Shown piece by piece: positions 34,600 through 46,600 of a stretch of 64,000 nt of DNA. The notes under the pieces are model-generated. The model had not been told where the DNA came from. It made no database searches and was given only the letters and a program-made list of their open reading frames with translations. Source of the DNA: Kingdonia uniflora (lineage: Eukaryota; Streptophyta; Magnoliopsida; Ranunculales; Circaeasteraceae); the NCBI GenBank assembly GCA_014058105.1, contig JACGCM010000677.1, forward strand, positions 496,001-560,000, in the 5' to 3' direction. A program made the position numbers and the translations under genes. Position 1 is the first letter of the stretch, and each line of letters begins with the position of its first letter.

Positions 34600-35700
34600 C
34601 TGACGTTAAATTGAATTGATGCACGAGTATAGCAAGATTATGATTGAGATGAGAGAAGCAAAAGAAAAAGAGCAAGAGGCAACATCATCACGGAGGCGGG
34701 GAGGTAGTAAAAGGGGAAGGATTGACAAGCAAAAAAGCCGTGAGCATAAATTGGGGGAGGTTAGCCTTAACCGGGATTACTTCGGTGACAACCCAAGATT
34801 CAAAGGTATCTCATTTCGTCGTTGATTCTGTATGAGCGAAGGTGTGTATCAATGTATTTATGATCAAATATTTTCTTCGAACCCTTATTTTATTCAAAGA
34901 GAAAATGCCGCTAAGACTATGGGTTTATCCTCGCACCAAAAGATAACGTGCGTACTTCGCATGTTATGTTACGGTACGAGCACAGACGCCCACGAAGAAT
35001 ACCTTCAGATTGGAGAGCCTATGACTATTTTGTGCTTGAAAGAATTTTCTAAAACTATTATAACACAATTCAAAGCTCAATACCTTAGATTTCCCAATGA
35101 AGACGATACATTATACTTATTAGAAGTGAATGGATCGCGAGGCTTCCCGGGGATGTTATGTAGTTTAGATTGTATCCATTGGAAATGGAAGAATTGTTCT
35201 ACCGGGGGGCCGGACAATATACCGGGTATAAGAAAATCCCGACGATGATTTTAGAAGAAGTTGCATCCCAAGATCATTGGATATGACACGCATTCTTTGG
35301 GGTGCCCGGCTTTAACAACGACGTAAATGTCTTGCATCAAGGGTAGTTTTTCAACAACTTGTCTAATGTAGTTGCGCCGCCATGTAATTATAATATAGGC
35401 ATTGTACCACACACTATGGGGTATTACTTAGCAGATTGAGTCTATCCAAAATTGCAAGCACTTGTTTAAACTATAAGAAATCTGTCCAACGATGCCGAAA
35501 AACATTTTTTGAAGATGCAAGAAGCATGCCGGAAAGACGTAGAGCGTGTTTTTGGGGTATTACAAGCTAGGTTTCAAATATTGGTACACGGTGTACGATT
35601 TTGGAAACCTAGTAATCTAGGAAATGTTATGTACGCATGTATAATCCTACACAATATGATCGTCGAAGATGAACGTCATACTTACATCTGACAAATAGAC
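34600..35700 (+). pseudogene. PIF/Harbinger DDE transposase (region B)
   Basis: Plus-strand frames 34616-34825, 34832-35248 and 35509-35691. After a Lys/Arg/Glu-rich start come the helix-turn-helix-like part (GLSSHQKITCVLRMLCYG, EEYLQIGEPMTI) and the DDE core: LDCIHWKWKNC near 35166 (first Asp), a SQDHWI block near 35268 (second Asp) and RKDVERVFGVLQARF near 35528 (Glu). ACIILHNMIVEDE near 35637 closes it. The catalytic triad is kept although stops near 34824, 35247 and 35440 interrupt it. It is better preserved than the region A copy. Confidence 0.85.
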
Positions 35701-36133
35701 ATTAATCCCGAGTTTAGAAAATTCGTGAATACTTGGAAGGAGGACTTAAATCCAAGACACGCGATCAACACTATGGCAGAGTACATCCAGAAGGTTCATA
35801 AAATTATAAAATGAAGGAGCTCATTTCCAATTACGAGATGAACTTGTCGCGCATTTATGGAATCAAAAAAGGGTGGAGTAATTGTAGTCTTCATCATTGT
35901 TTGTTTATTTTCTAAAGTAATATATTTTGTTTCCAAGTTTAATGTTAAAGTTAGTAATGTATTTTGTTTACAAGTCTTCATCATTGTAACACTTTAAGGA
36001 AACATGGTGTACTACTTCTTTTTGATTTTGTAACAATTTTAAGGATTACGAACCATTAATAACAATTTTATTGAAATAATGAAATTATATAGAACTTAAT
36101 AACTACTATTAACGCTAAAGATTACATCAATCT

Positions 36134-37799
36134 TCATAACTAGAAGCATCGTCATCACTTGGACACTGCTCCTTCAACTTCTTCGAATATTCTTTAATAT
36201 GCTTCTTCATCCAACGCCTTTATGCCGGTAGTAGGTTATTTGGGTCCGTTGTCATCACCTTAAATATATGCACATCGTCAATGACTTTTGTTCGAGTTAG
36301 CTCCGCTTCACGCCTCCTTTGAATCTCAGCCTCTCTAGCCAACTTTAGTTTATTTTGTGTTCTAGCTCTAACTTTCTTTTCCTATTTCTTCTTCTCGTTT
36401 CTCTCATTCCATGACTTCATCATGTTGGACGTTGTCTCAAGCATCATCTTCCCCCAAAAACCTATACTTGACTTTGCCGCTTCTTTTACCTTGTATTTTT
36501 GTTTGTCGTCCGGTCGTACATCCCCACAAGAATATAGTGGTGCATCCACGTCGATAGAATCATCTGAAATTACGATATTTAGAGTGTCGAATGTAGGTGT
36601 TTTAGGATCGGTATTGGTGGAGTTACCTGGGCTATCGTTAAAATTTGACTTCCTGGCGACATTGCGGCCGGGTTGGTCGATGTGATAAATTTGTGACCAT
36701 TTTGGGCAAGTTTCCAAAACTTTGTACGCTTCCCCAAGTGTAAATGGTTTGCGTTGTAGTTAAAAAAATGTATCGTATGCCATACGTTCCTAGAAATCAA
36801 GTTAGAAAATTCTTTAGAGTATGATTCACCTTTGAACATTAATGAAATGAGAAAAATAAATGAAATACTTACGAAGTGGTCCGTTCCAATACCGGTATGA
36901 TGTCGACTCTCAAGATCATGAATGATGCCTCTAAAAATTAAACATTCTTTATCGAGTCGCCCCTTATACGCACAATTGACACTGTTGTACGATCGCCATA
37001 TCGATTGGTCAACATAGAAGGAGTTGAATTGATCACGCACCTTGAACCAAAATGTAGCAACTTTTTAGTTGTTCGTGGTAGCGAGGTTTTGAGACACTTG
37101 GGACCAAGCGCATGCAAGATTCACGAAGTCATCGGACGACCAATTTTTGGAGTTGGAGTATTGTTATTTATCATCATGAACTTCCTCCGAAGCCTCAAGT
37201 ACATCCTCAACTACAATAGGTGTCGATGTCGTATTTCTTTTAAACTTTGTCTTCCCACGCGTATTACTTCTCGTGAGAACTGGATTGAGTTCCTCAGCCT
37301 TAGCTACATCCTCAACTATAATAGGTGTTGATGTTGTCTTTCTTGTTGATTTTGTATTCCCGCGTGTATTACTTCTCGTGAGAGCCGGATTGAGTTCCTT
37401 GGCGATGACCGGAGATGCAACCGGCGATGTATTAAGATTTAAACTATTTAAACCCCATATACCTTGCATCGGGGTGGTACTCGAACTTCTACCGGCGAAA
37501 CCGGTTTGAGATGAATAATATGGATTTCCCGGTTGAGGGTACGAGCCCGTATACCCATCAAATTGAGAGCAATATCCTTGTTTTGGGTAATAAGGGTAAT
37601 ATCTATGGGTTTGAGATTAAAATTAATTGTCGGGTGGCGGGAATAGTTGGCGAACATGGCAATTCCGATATTGAGAAGTGTTAGGCATTTGCGAGGGATC
37701 AAATGTGCTGAATTGATGAAGAAAGACATTTCCTTGTTGGTTTTTATTGGAGGATTGATAGTGGTTTTGAGAATTAGATTGGGAGCTTGAGAAAGACAT
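36134..37799 (-). pseudogene. Harbinger ORF1 (region B), with internal duplication
   Basis: The start ATG is at 37799 (MSFSSSQSNSQN). The N-terminus is Gln/Ser/Tyr-rich, then there is a segment with a tandem duplication of about 36 codons (37196-37407), each copy containing LTRSNTRG and (I/V)VEDV. A SANT/NAM-associated part follows with WRSYNSV near 36990, and PKWSQIYH near 36690-36715. A Lys-rich C-terminus ends at the stop 36134. Frameshifts and stops occur at about 37615 and 36780. It is convergent with the transposase, as in region A. Confidence 0.65.
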
Positions 37800-38359
37800 A
37801 GTGGTTTTGTTTGTAAGGTAAGGAGGGAGGAGAGTGTAGAAGATTAGAAGGGAGAAGAGTGTACGAGATGAATGACATTTATAGATATAAAAAACTAGCC
37901 ATTAATATAGCCGTTAACAAGTGTCTAAAAAAAACTAACCGTTAATATGGTCGTTGAGTAACTTCTACAACAAGAGTTTCCATAAAAAAATTAGCCGTTA
38001 ATATGGCCGTTGAGTAAATTGTACAACAAGTTTCCATAAAAAAAACTAGCCTAAGGTTTAACATACTGAAACATTGGTTGGGCGGCTCCAATAAGAGTGG
38101 GGTCAACCAGACTTGACACTCCTCACTTCACTTTAGTCTCATATTAATCAAGCAATATTAATACTAGTCGTTGATGATTGAGTAACTTGGACAACAAGTT
38201 TCCAAAACAAAAATCTTTAAAAATAAATAAATATTAAAACTCAACATAGTTTAAACAAAACATAGTTTAAATAAAACATCGTTTAAACAAAATATAGTTT
38301 AAACAATATTAATACGCAACATAGTTTAAACAAAACATAAATAAAAGTTATAAATAAAA

Positions 38360-40378
38360 CATAGCCTAATTGGGATGACCTCTCTTCATTTGGCGGGCGC
38401 GTCTGCTACGTGTGAGACTCTCGTCATAGGTACATTGCACAACCGACTCTGTCTGGTATGAAATAGACATCTCAGCTAGTCTCTCGGTCGTCTCTTGGAT
38501 GATCTCATCCTTCCGCCTCAACTGTTCCTCTAACTCGGTCGTGCGCTCAACGTATTGCCTCGAGTCTTCATATGCCGTATACCGTAATCCTTGGTTTTGA
38601 TGTCACAATTGATCCGTACTATACGTAGGTGAACACGGGTATGGTACCTGCATCACCGGGATTGGTATCTGTCTACGTTGATCGTTCAGTCTCGCCACAT
38701 CCATTAACCATTCCATATCACGTGGATCGTCGGTCGCCTGAACACCATAGTCTTGCACCTGTGAAGACGTAGCTAAACTCAACGTAGGTGGTAAGTGAAC
38801 ATCAGGCCTCACTAGATCACGCCCAACGATCTAAATATTTCCCGCCCTCTTTACTAAACTGTAACCGATCTTGGGATTTGAATGAACGGCGCACCAATAT
38901 GACATGTAATCTATGTCAGGAATAAGATAATCGCAAATATCGTAGAAGTCCACATCCTTTAGACCCTGATATAACTATCGATCGTACCTTGGGAATTCCA
39001 TAATCTCCTGAGGGGGGTCATAGGGAACACTATCACGCCCGGTCATCTGACGCATACACCAGTCTCCTAAATACCAAAGTGTACCATGGTCGTATGGGAC
39101 TGACACCAATGGAACCCTCTGGAAGCTCAGTGCTGAAGCAACTCTTACCTCTGGACGGATTAATTGCCTAGACTTGTGCCATGGTTGTCAATCTATGTTG
39201 GTTATGTCCTTCCATTATATCATATCTCTGATCACAGCAAAAGAGTGATAGATTTCATACCTCGTACTAGCCCTTTCATCTCTTCACGCACTCATACGAG
39301 GATAAATATGGTTAAAGTTTTGTACCTTAACTAGATACATTCCAACCCGACAGTACTCGAAGAACTAGAACTCCAACATCGCATAGAATCTGGTGATCGG
39401 TTTCTTCACCTTCCCGTCCCTCAGAACTGAGACTTCATCAAGCCCCTGATACAAAGCCGCCATAATCGGCGTACCCCAGTCAAAAGCCAACGCACCAAGA
39501 ATATCGTAGTCTGTCAAGGCTGCAATATAACCTGCCCGAAGATATGTCCTACCATTTGAGAAGAATAGATTACCCATCATATAGGTAATAAATACCCTTG
39601 CATACACGATATCCATTTGTGGGTCGTAATTGTGGAGACGTGGATTCAAAGGCTATTTCTACTTTTTTAAATAGGCGAGAGTGATGTTACTGTACCTGAT
39701 GTCGGAGCTTGTGATTCCCGGGAACATCTTTTTTGCTTCCTCTAACTTGGAGTACCTCTCATTGTACGGGAGTTCGCGACCCTTCCCAAAAGATATGCCC
39801 GTTAGCATGACGAAGTCTAACGGTGTGAAACCCAGTTCCCCGCAAGGGAAGTGAAAGGTATGGGTGGATGGGCACCACCGTTCCACAAGAACCTGAATGA
39901 GACGGTTATCCGAGTTTCCCGCCTTAATCGAGCAAAACTCCTCAAAACCCATATCGTCGACCAACTTCTTCAACGTCGGGTACACGGCAATTCATTGGTA
40001 CCACTTCAGTACGTTATCCAATGATCCCTTACACTGTAATTCATCTCGATTCTGACAAAAAAAAGCACATTAACACGTTAGAAGTTCATTCTGGCATTTC
40101 ATCGAACACATTGTAATATACGTTATTAACACATAAAATTTACACAAAACTTACCGACATTTCCTCCGATCCAACATAAATATGAACCCAGCCGTCCGGG
40201 AGGATATCTACTCGACTTAACTCTTCGTACGATGGGGTGGGATCGTTGTTCGACGTCAATTATAACGGCCAAATATTTGTTGCTTCGGCGTTCCCACTTC
40301 GTTTTACTTCCGCGTTTACGTTGCGTTTGGTTTTGGAGAAATTATGCCTCGGTCGCGAACTAGACTCTCCCGACATTT
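38360..40378 (-). pseudogene. Plant mobile domain (PMD) gene, copy 2
   Basis: Minus strand. The N-terminus is near 40376 (MSGESSSRPRHNF-like). The first PMD piece is 39659-39985 (IKAGNSDNRLIQVLVERWCP, HFPCGELGFTPLDFVMLTG). The second is 39365-39649 (VFITYMMGNLFFS, YIAALTDYDILGALAFDWG, MAALYQGLDE). The C-terminal half follows with a WYLGDWCMRQMTGRDSVPYD-like block near 39030-39090 and KDVDFYDICDYLIPDIDY near 38910-38965. A Glu/Arg-rich coiled-coil tail ends near 38365. Short gaps look like introns; one stop near 38975 suggests decay. Same family as copy 1 but diverged. Confidence 0.75.
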
Positions 40379-40502
40379 TTAAGTGATGTGCTTAATGCCT
40401 AGGATATGCACTTGTTAATGCCTTAGTTGATGTTCAAAATAACACTTGAAGGAAGTATAAGAATTAAGCCTAAAAGATGCTGCGCTGCTGGAGTTGCTCT
40501 TA

Positions 40503-40696
40503 TAAAGTATCCCTCCCAAACCAATTTAGTCTACTCCTTGATACATAATATCACTATTTCTCCCAAACTAAAATAACCTCCGGAAACTCCACCACTACAG
40601 CCTGTCTGCTCCAATGGTGGTTTTTCTCTCACCATCTATTCTCACTCGAATCTATATTTAAAATTCCCATTTTGGCCTCATCAATCCAGAGCAACA
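40503..40696 (+). promoter_or_regulatory. SMO1 promoter and leader
   Basis: Only about 195 bp separate the Harbinger-type end from the SMO1 ATG. A TATA-like CTATATTTAAAA lies near 40650-40661, some 40 bp before the ATG, which would leave a very short leader; another start further up is possible. Any distal promoter elements now lie beyond 13 kb of transposon DNA or within it. Confidence 0.4.
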
Positions 40697-43600
40697 ATGT
40701 TGGCGTATCAGAGTTTACAAGAGGCAGAGCTATCGTTAGGTCGAGAGCTAACGTACGCCGAGACGATATGGTTCAATTACTCGGCAAACAAGTCAGATTA
40801 CTTCCTCTTTTGTCATAATATCATATTTTTGTTCTTTGTTTTCTCGTTAGTGCCTCTACCTGTGTTGTTAATGGAACTCAAAATGTCGAAAAAAAATGTT
40901 GACAAGTTTAAAATTCAACCTAAAGTCAGAATCCCTAAAGCTGATATGTTTAGATGTTATAAAGATGTGATGATGATGTTTTTCTTCGTTGTGGGTCCTC
41001 TTCAATTGGTTTCGTATCCTGTTATTAAGGTATGATTTTATTTTCAGTTATTTTGGGTTTTTGAGGTTAAATTTGGAGTTCACATTTTGGGGGTTTTGTT
41101 GTGATTGCAGTTTGTTGGGATTAGGACCAGTTTGGCATTGCCCTCGGGTTGGGAGATGTTTATGCAGTTGTTGGTGTATTTTGTGTTGGAGGATTATGGA
41201 AATTATTGGATCCATAGGTTGTTTCATTGCAAATGGGGGTATGATAAGATTCATAGGGTTCACCATGAGTTTACTGCTCCGATTGGGTTTGCGGCACCAT
41301 ATGCTCATTGGGCCGAGGTTTTGGTTCTTGGGATTCCGTCGTTTCTGGGTCCGGCGATTGTTCCTGGTCATATGATCACGTTCTGGCTTTGGATTATTCT
41401 GCGGCAGATTGAAGCGATTGAGACTCACAGCGGGTACGCCTACTCACTTGCATTGTTTCATCATTCTTTATCTTCGTTTAGTTCTATTTTATTAGGACAA
41501 TTGTTGCCCATTGAATTTTCTGTTTGTAATGGCTAGTAACTACCAAACCGCAACACGGTAGGGAATGACCCGACTGTTCTTCCCCAATTGCCTTCTCTGA
41601 ACTCAACCCTAATCTATTAAATAACTCATTCAATTTTGCAAGTTTAGACAATTCAACAACAGATTCAAACAAAGTTAAAAGGGTGAAAATTTTACCTGAT
41701 TAGAAGAGTGAATCAAAGTTTTTGGTAATCGGTTTGCCCCTTGCGTTAGATTTATTGATTAGAGTTTTGGATTCACCTTGAACTCACAAAGGAGAGAGAT
41801 TGAACTAATGAGGAGAGAAGCCTTTAAAAGAGAGCTTGCAACACCAACAAATTGAAATCGCGAATCACAATGGAGGAGAGAGATAAGGTTGGAAGAGTTT
41901 TTCATTTTGGGGAAGACGGAAAAAATTAGCATCCCATGCATTTGTAAAACTGTGTCTAATGCAGGAACACTCCCTACAGTCGTTTGACTAACAGAGTAAC
42001 AGTCATCTAAAATGCACTGTATATAGCAAAATCTTACATGTGTACCAGTCAGGGCATACATATCCACCACATATTCAAATAAGTTGATTTACGTCCATAG
42101 GTGGATCTCTTATGCAAACTGAATTCATATCAAAAAGGATTAGTACTCACATTTTGGTTGATATCAGAATAGTGATCTCAGTTTTTTGAGAAAGATTCTT
42201 AGTAATGAGTTAGAGCTGTAGATTTTTCTTTTTGTTACTAGTACTACAAATCTTGTTCTGTTGACATACGGAATGGAAGTTACTTAAAAAAATTGAGTAA
42301 TAGAGTACATAAACAGTAATTGTGAGTGAAAAAGTATGTTCCTTTGTTTATTTTCTTAACACTTTGTTTTGTGGGAGCTGCATATATAAGGTTATCCTTG
42401 ATTGTGCTGAAGTCAGCTTGATTTCTCCTTCTTATTTGTTGTACTTGCTTATTCCCCCTATAATTTGATTTTTCTATGTGACAGTCTCAGTGGTTCTTGG
42501 GCCATGTTTTGTCTAACTTTCTAAAAGTAATGATTTGCACTTGTGTTACATATTGGAGGCTTTATGGATATGGGTTCATTAAGAAAGGCCAAGCTGTATA
42601 TAACATTCTCTTATGAGTAATACTTGATTTGTTGCCTCTTGTTCCGGCGTAGGTCAAATTTCATGATGTTAATCCCTTTATAATGTTTCCACCAAGCATA
42701 TGTTTTCTTGAATGGATCCGGTACCGTAATTCACCAAGGTTGACTCATACTTTTACTCATATTCTAGACTACTAGTTTACTCAAATCCAATGTTCTAAAT
42801 TGGTGATGACGTGGAGAGTTAGAAGTACAATAGTACAATCGTCGAAAAAAAAGTAAGTACAAATCATTTTCACTCATTCAATCTTTATCTCTCTTCATTA
42901 TATTTCCTTCTCTCTATTCCTCTCTCCACCAATCTCTCGTAAAGAACACCACACCTTCTAAAAAATCTTTGGAAACCCCAAAAAATTAATAGTAAAACAA
43001 GCTAAATAAGCTTTTATAATTATAAAGCTTGGTGATTCTAGATTGCCCCATTAATATCGAAATTTTTACTCCCGTTCCCAACATCCAGTTCAATAAAATG
43101 AGAAAACCTTCGTCGTTTTTGTTTAGTTGTTGAAAAACATCTATACAACTTCTAGAAAACCGGAAAACAATACCTGAAAGATTGAGAAATAGCAATTATC
43201 ATCTACAAATCGCAAAAAACAATAGTAAAATTTATTCGCTCAAGGATTAGTGTTATAATAGAGAACCCATAGGTTAAATTAATCTAATGAAAATCATAGC
43301 TTTATTTTGGTTTCGTTTTTTTTTCCCAGTAGATTTGGGATAAATAGACAACGGTAAAGAGAGAAATGAGAGAGAAAAAGTCAAAATGTTGTCCTTTTGT
43401 CAATTTGTATTTGTAACTCGTCATGTCGACATTTATATTGATCGTTTGATTAGAGAAATGTGTCTACGGAATAAACCCTTCTTCAATTCCAAGAACTTGC
43501 ATTTGTTAGTAGAGTTTAATTCCGTAGACTCGAGAAAATTAACTCACACTCTCAGCCATATACTTTATAAATCTAATGATTAATATAAATGCTGACTTGG

Positions 43601-46600
43601 TGAGTTTAAAATACAAATTTACACAAGATAGGACAGCAGTTCGAATAAAGCCGTATTCTTTATTATTAATCTAACTTATGGATTTTCCATTTCTGACATT
43701 TATTACAAAGCCGATGAGTGTTATTCTTGGCTCTTCTGCGATTTGTAGCTGGTAATTATTATTTCTCATTCTTTCGGGGGGGTTTCTTTCGATTTTTAGG
43801 GTTGTATGAATGTCTTTCAACAACTATAAGACACCAACGAAAAATTTCTTACTATTTTGAATTGGATGTTGGGAATGGGATACGTTTTTTGTTTTGATTT
43901 GGGTAATCTAGAATCCCCAAGCTTTATATTATAAAGGTCGAGCTTATTTAATTTTACATTATTTTTTGGATCTCTTAAGAGTTGATAGGATGGTGTATTG
44001 TACTTTAAGAGAATGGAGGAAATATTGAAAAGAGATATCAACTTAGAGGGTGATAAAATGATTTGTGCTCTTACTCTTTGGATCGTTGTACTTTTTTTGT
44101 CAGATTGTACTTTTAATTCTTCACGTCATTGCTAATTTGGAACGTTGGATTTGATTAAACTAGTGGGTAATAACATGCGTGAAAGTCAGTCAACCTTGGT
44201 GAGTCAACGGTACCAAACCATTGTTGGTATATAATACATATAACTTTTGATGAATTTCATTGTACAAAAATGATTTCTTTTATTTTTTTAGGTATCATAG
44301 AATACTCATAAGTGAAAGTGTGGGTCCCATATGTAGCTATCAGTGGACTGGGTAACCTTATAGGCAATGTGTGGGTCCACATTTATTTGTCTCTTATTAC
44401 TCAATGGCTGTTGTCTTATAGGTAATGATTATCTCAAATTAAACAGGGTCTTACTAAATGATTACTATTGAACCAAATGTATTCATGATGACATTTCTAA
44501 ATGAACCTCTAAGTTGTTCTGTTGTTAGATTTTTAGGAACATTCCAGCATTTTCACAAATTCAGTTAAAGTGTGACGTGAGACTGTATTGTAGCAGCCAA
44601 AACCAAATACAAAAAAGCCACAACTTTTTGAGGAGTAACCCAATAACAGTATTAGAATTACTGAACTACCTGAAACAGTCTAGTTTATTGCTGTCTTATG
44701 ATTGATGGAAATATGAATTTTGGTGTTATTTGCACTAACATACGAAGTAACTACTAGTATTAATGAGAAGGTATTTCGGTGTATATCATTTGTAAATGAT
44801 TTAGTTTTTTGTTAGTGAAGCTGGAAAGGATGCCAACAAAAACTAGAAATCTAAGGATATGTTAGAGTCGGAAGACATCTTAAGAATATAGGGCCACCCA
44901 CAAAAGGATTAAATATGGAGAATTTGATTGTTATTGCTTGGTGACTTTGGTCAGTGAAAATGGATAACAACCGGAAGTTGATGATTCTAAAAGAGCGTTA
45001 GGAAGAATGAAGACGATGTCAATCATAGAATTTTTTTTTTCCTCTATTGATTTCTACCTAACTGCTGTCCTTTTCGTGATAAATTAGTTTATATTGCGCA
45101 TAGGAAAAATAAAACATAAATCGCATTATCATGTGCTTTAAATTAGTCAATTATGATTAACTAGCACACCAAACACACACATGTTATGATGTCATGAAAA
45201 TATAAGTATAATGTGTATGTAAATTGAAGTGACATATTTCCATTATCAACATCTGAAGGTTTTCTTTAGACTTTAGGGCCGTGTTTGCGCTTACTTAAAA
45301 CAAGTATTTGTGCTTAGTTTGAGTTAGAGCTCATAATATTTGCCTTTTTTTTAAACGGCAAGCTGGGGTACAAAGACCCCTAATGTATAAACCAGGAAGA
45401 GAAAACAACTGTACAAGATGAGAACAACCCCCTACTCTCATTGGGGGGGGTGGTGCGTTCATCACAAGAATCCCAGGTTCAATCTCCTCGTAGCCTATGG
45501 GAGCAGGCCTAGCCAACAACTCTGCAGCCTATTATTCTGTCTGAACTGATGGAAGATCTCACAAATTTCAAAACTGTTCATAGCACAGAAAATTTCCTTC
45601 AATAGCCTTCTATCCTGCCAATTAGGGTCAACAACCTTCTTGATCAAGTGGACAACCATCTGGGAGTCAGTGTAGACATAAACCTTTGTGAGATTGTACT
45701 TTATTGCCAGTTTGAGGCCTATGAGGACAGCTTGTAGCTCATGAGTAATAACAGACGCAGGAGGAAGATGGCCAGAGCAAGCACCAATGGTAATCCCATC
45801 ACTATCTCTGAGCACAGCACCACAACCACCAGTTTCAGCAAGTGAACCATAAGTGATAACATAGCAATTAGCAGGAGGTTTAATCCACTTACAGGTAATA
45901 ATATGCTTTGGATTGCACCACTGAGCATTGAGATTCCAAGCAGCAACTGTCTCAATAGACTTGTGTTCAGGCTGCACCTTGATTACAACTTAAACCTAAC
46001 ATCACTCTTGATCCTGCTCAACACAAGCCAGTAGTAGACTGAAGATTGTTAAAAAATCTCTCATTTCTCTCCTTCCATATGTTGCAAAGAAAAGAGTTAA
46101 AACAAAGTCTTCTTGACACACTTGTAATGTCTGCATCTTTAAAGTGTTGTTCTCTCCAATTAGTTTCAACTTGCCAGTTGCCATTCCATAACTTGTCTAT
46201 TTAACCCCATGGACTTGAGAAGCTCTAACTAGATGGATTTAGAAAATACGTTAAAACAAGCATATGTTCTTCAGACTCCTCAGCGCCCCAACAGAGTAAA
46301 CACTTGTTTGGATTAACTACCCCCCACCTGACCAACTTATTTTGAGTTTTGTAGTCTCTTCTGTAGAACTAACCAACCCATGCAATTGTGCTTAGGAATA
46401 TTTCATGAGAACCACACAAGACTAGCCCAGTTACTTTTATCCTTTACTGCTCTCAAAGCATTGTAGGTATCTTTAAGAGTGGAAGGACCTTTAGCAACAG
46501 TCCACATTACTGTATCTTTTTGATATTGCACGGACTTAAGCTCTTCAATTCTTTCCTAAATGAAATCCAAGTCATGGACAACATTTGTGGGAATTATCCA

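Larger units (their letters stand above)
33920..40502. mobile_element. PIF/Harbinger-type region B, with a PMD gene
   Basis: Left end TAAGAGCATCCACAACAGC begins at 33920; right end GCTGCTGGAGTTGCTCTTA ends at 40502. Both lie in the palindromic flank TTATAA (33917-33922 and 40500-40505). Inside are a DDE transposase (plus, 34600-35700), an ORF1 (minus, 36134-37799) and a PMD gene (minus, 38360-40378). The same three gene types occur in region A. The whole is about 6.6 kb. A nested PMD element starting near 38090 is possible but I could not find a convincing left end there. Confidence 0.65.

Noticed and set aside
38085..38110. TAAGAGTGGGG as the left end of an independent PMD element
   Set aside because: Only TAAGAG matches the far end at 40502; too short to support an element boundary.
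38235..38350. Repeated AAACATAGTTTAAA units, possibly a tandem array
   Set aside because: Short AT-rich degenerate repeats downstream of the PMD gene; no spacer structure like CRISPR, and the organism is a plant.
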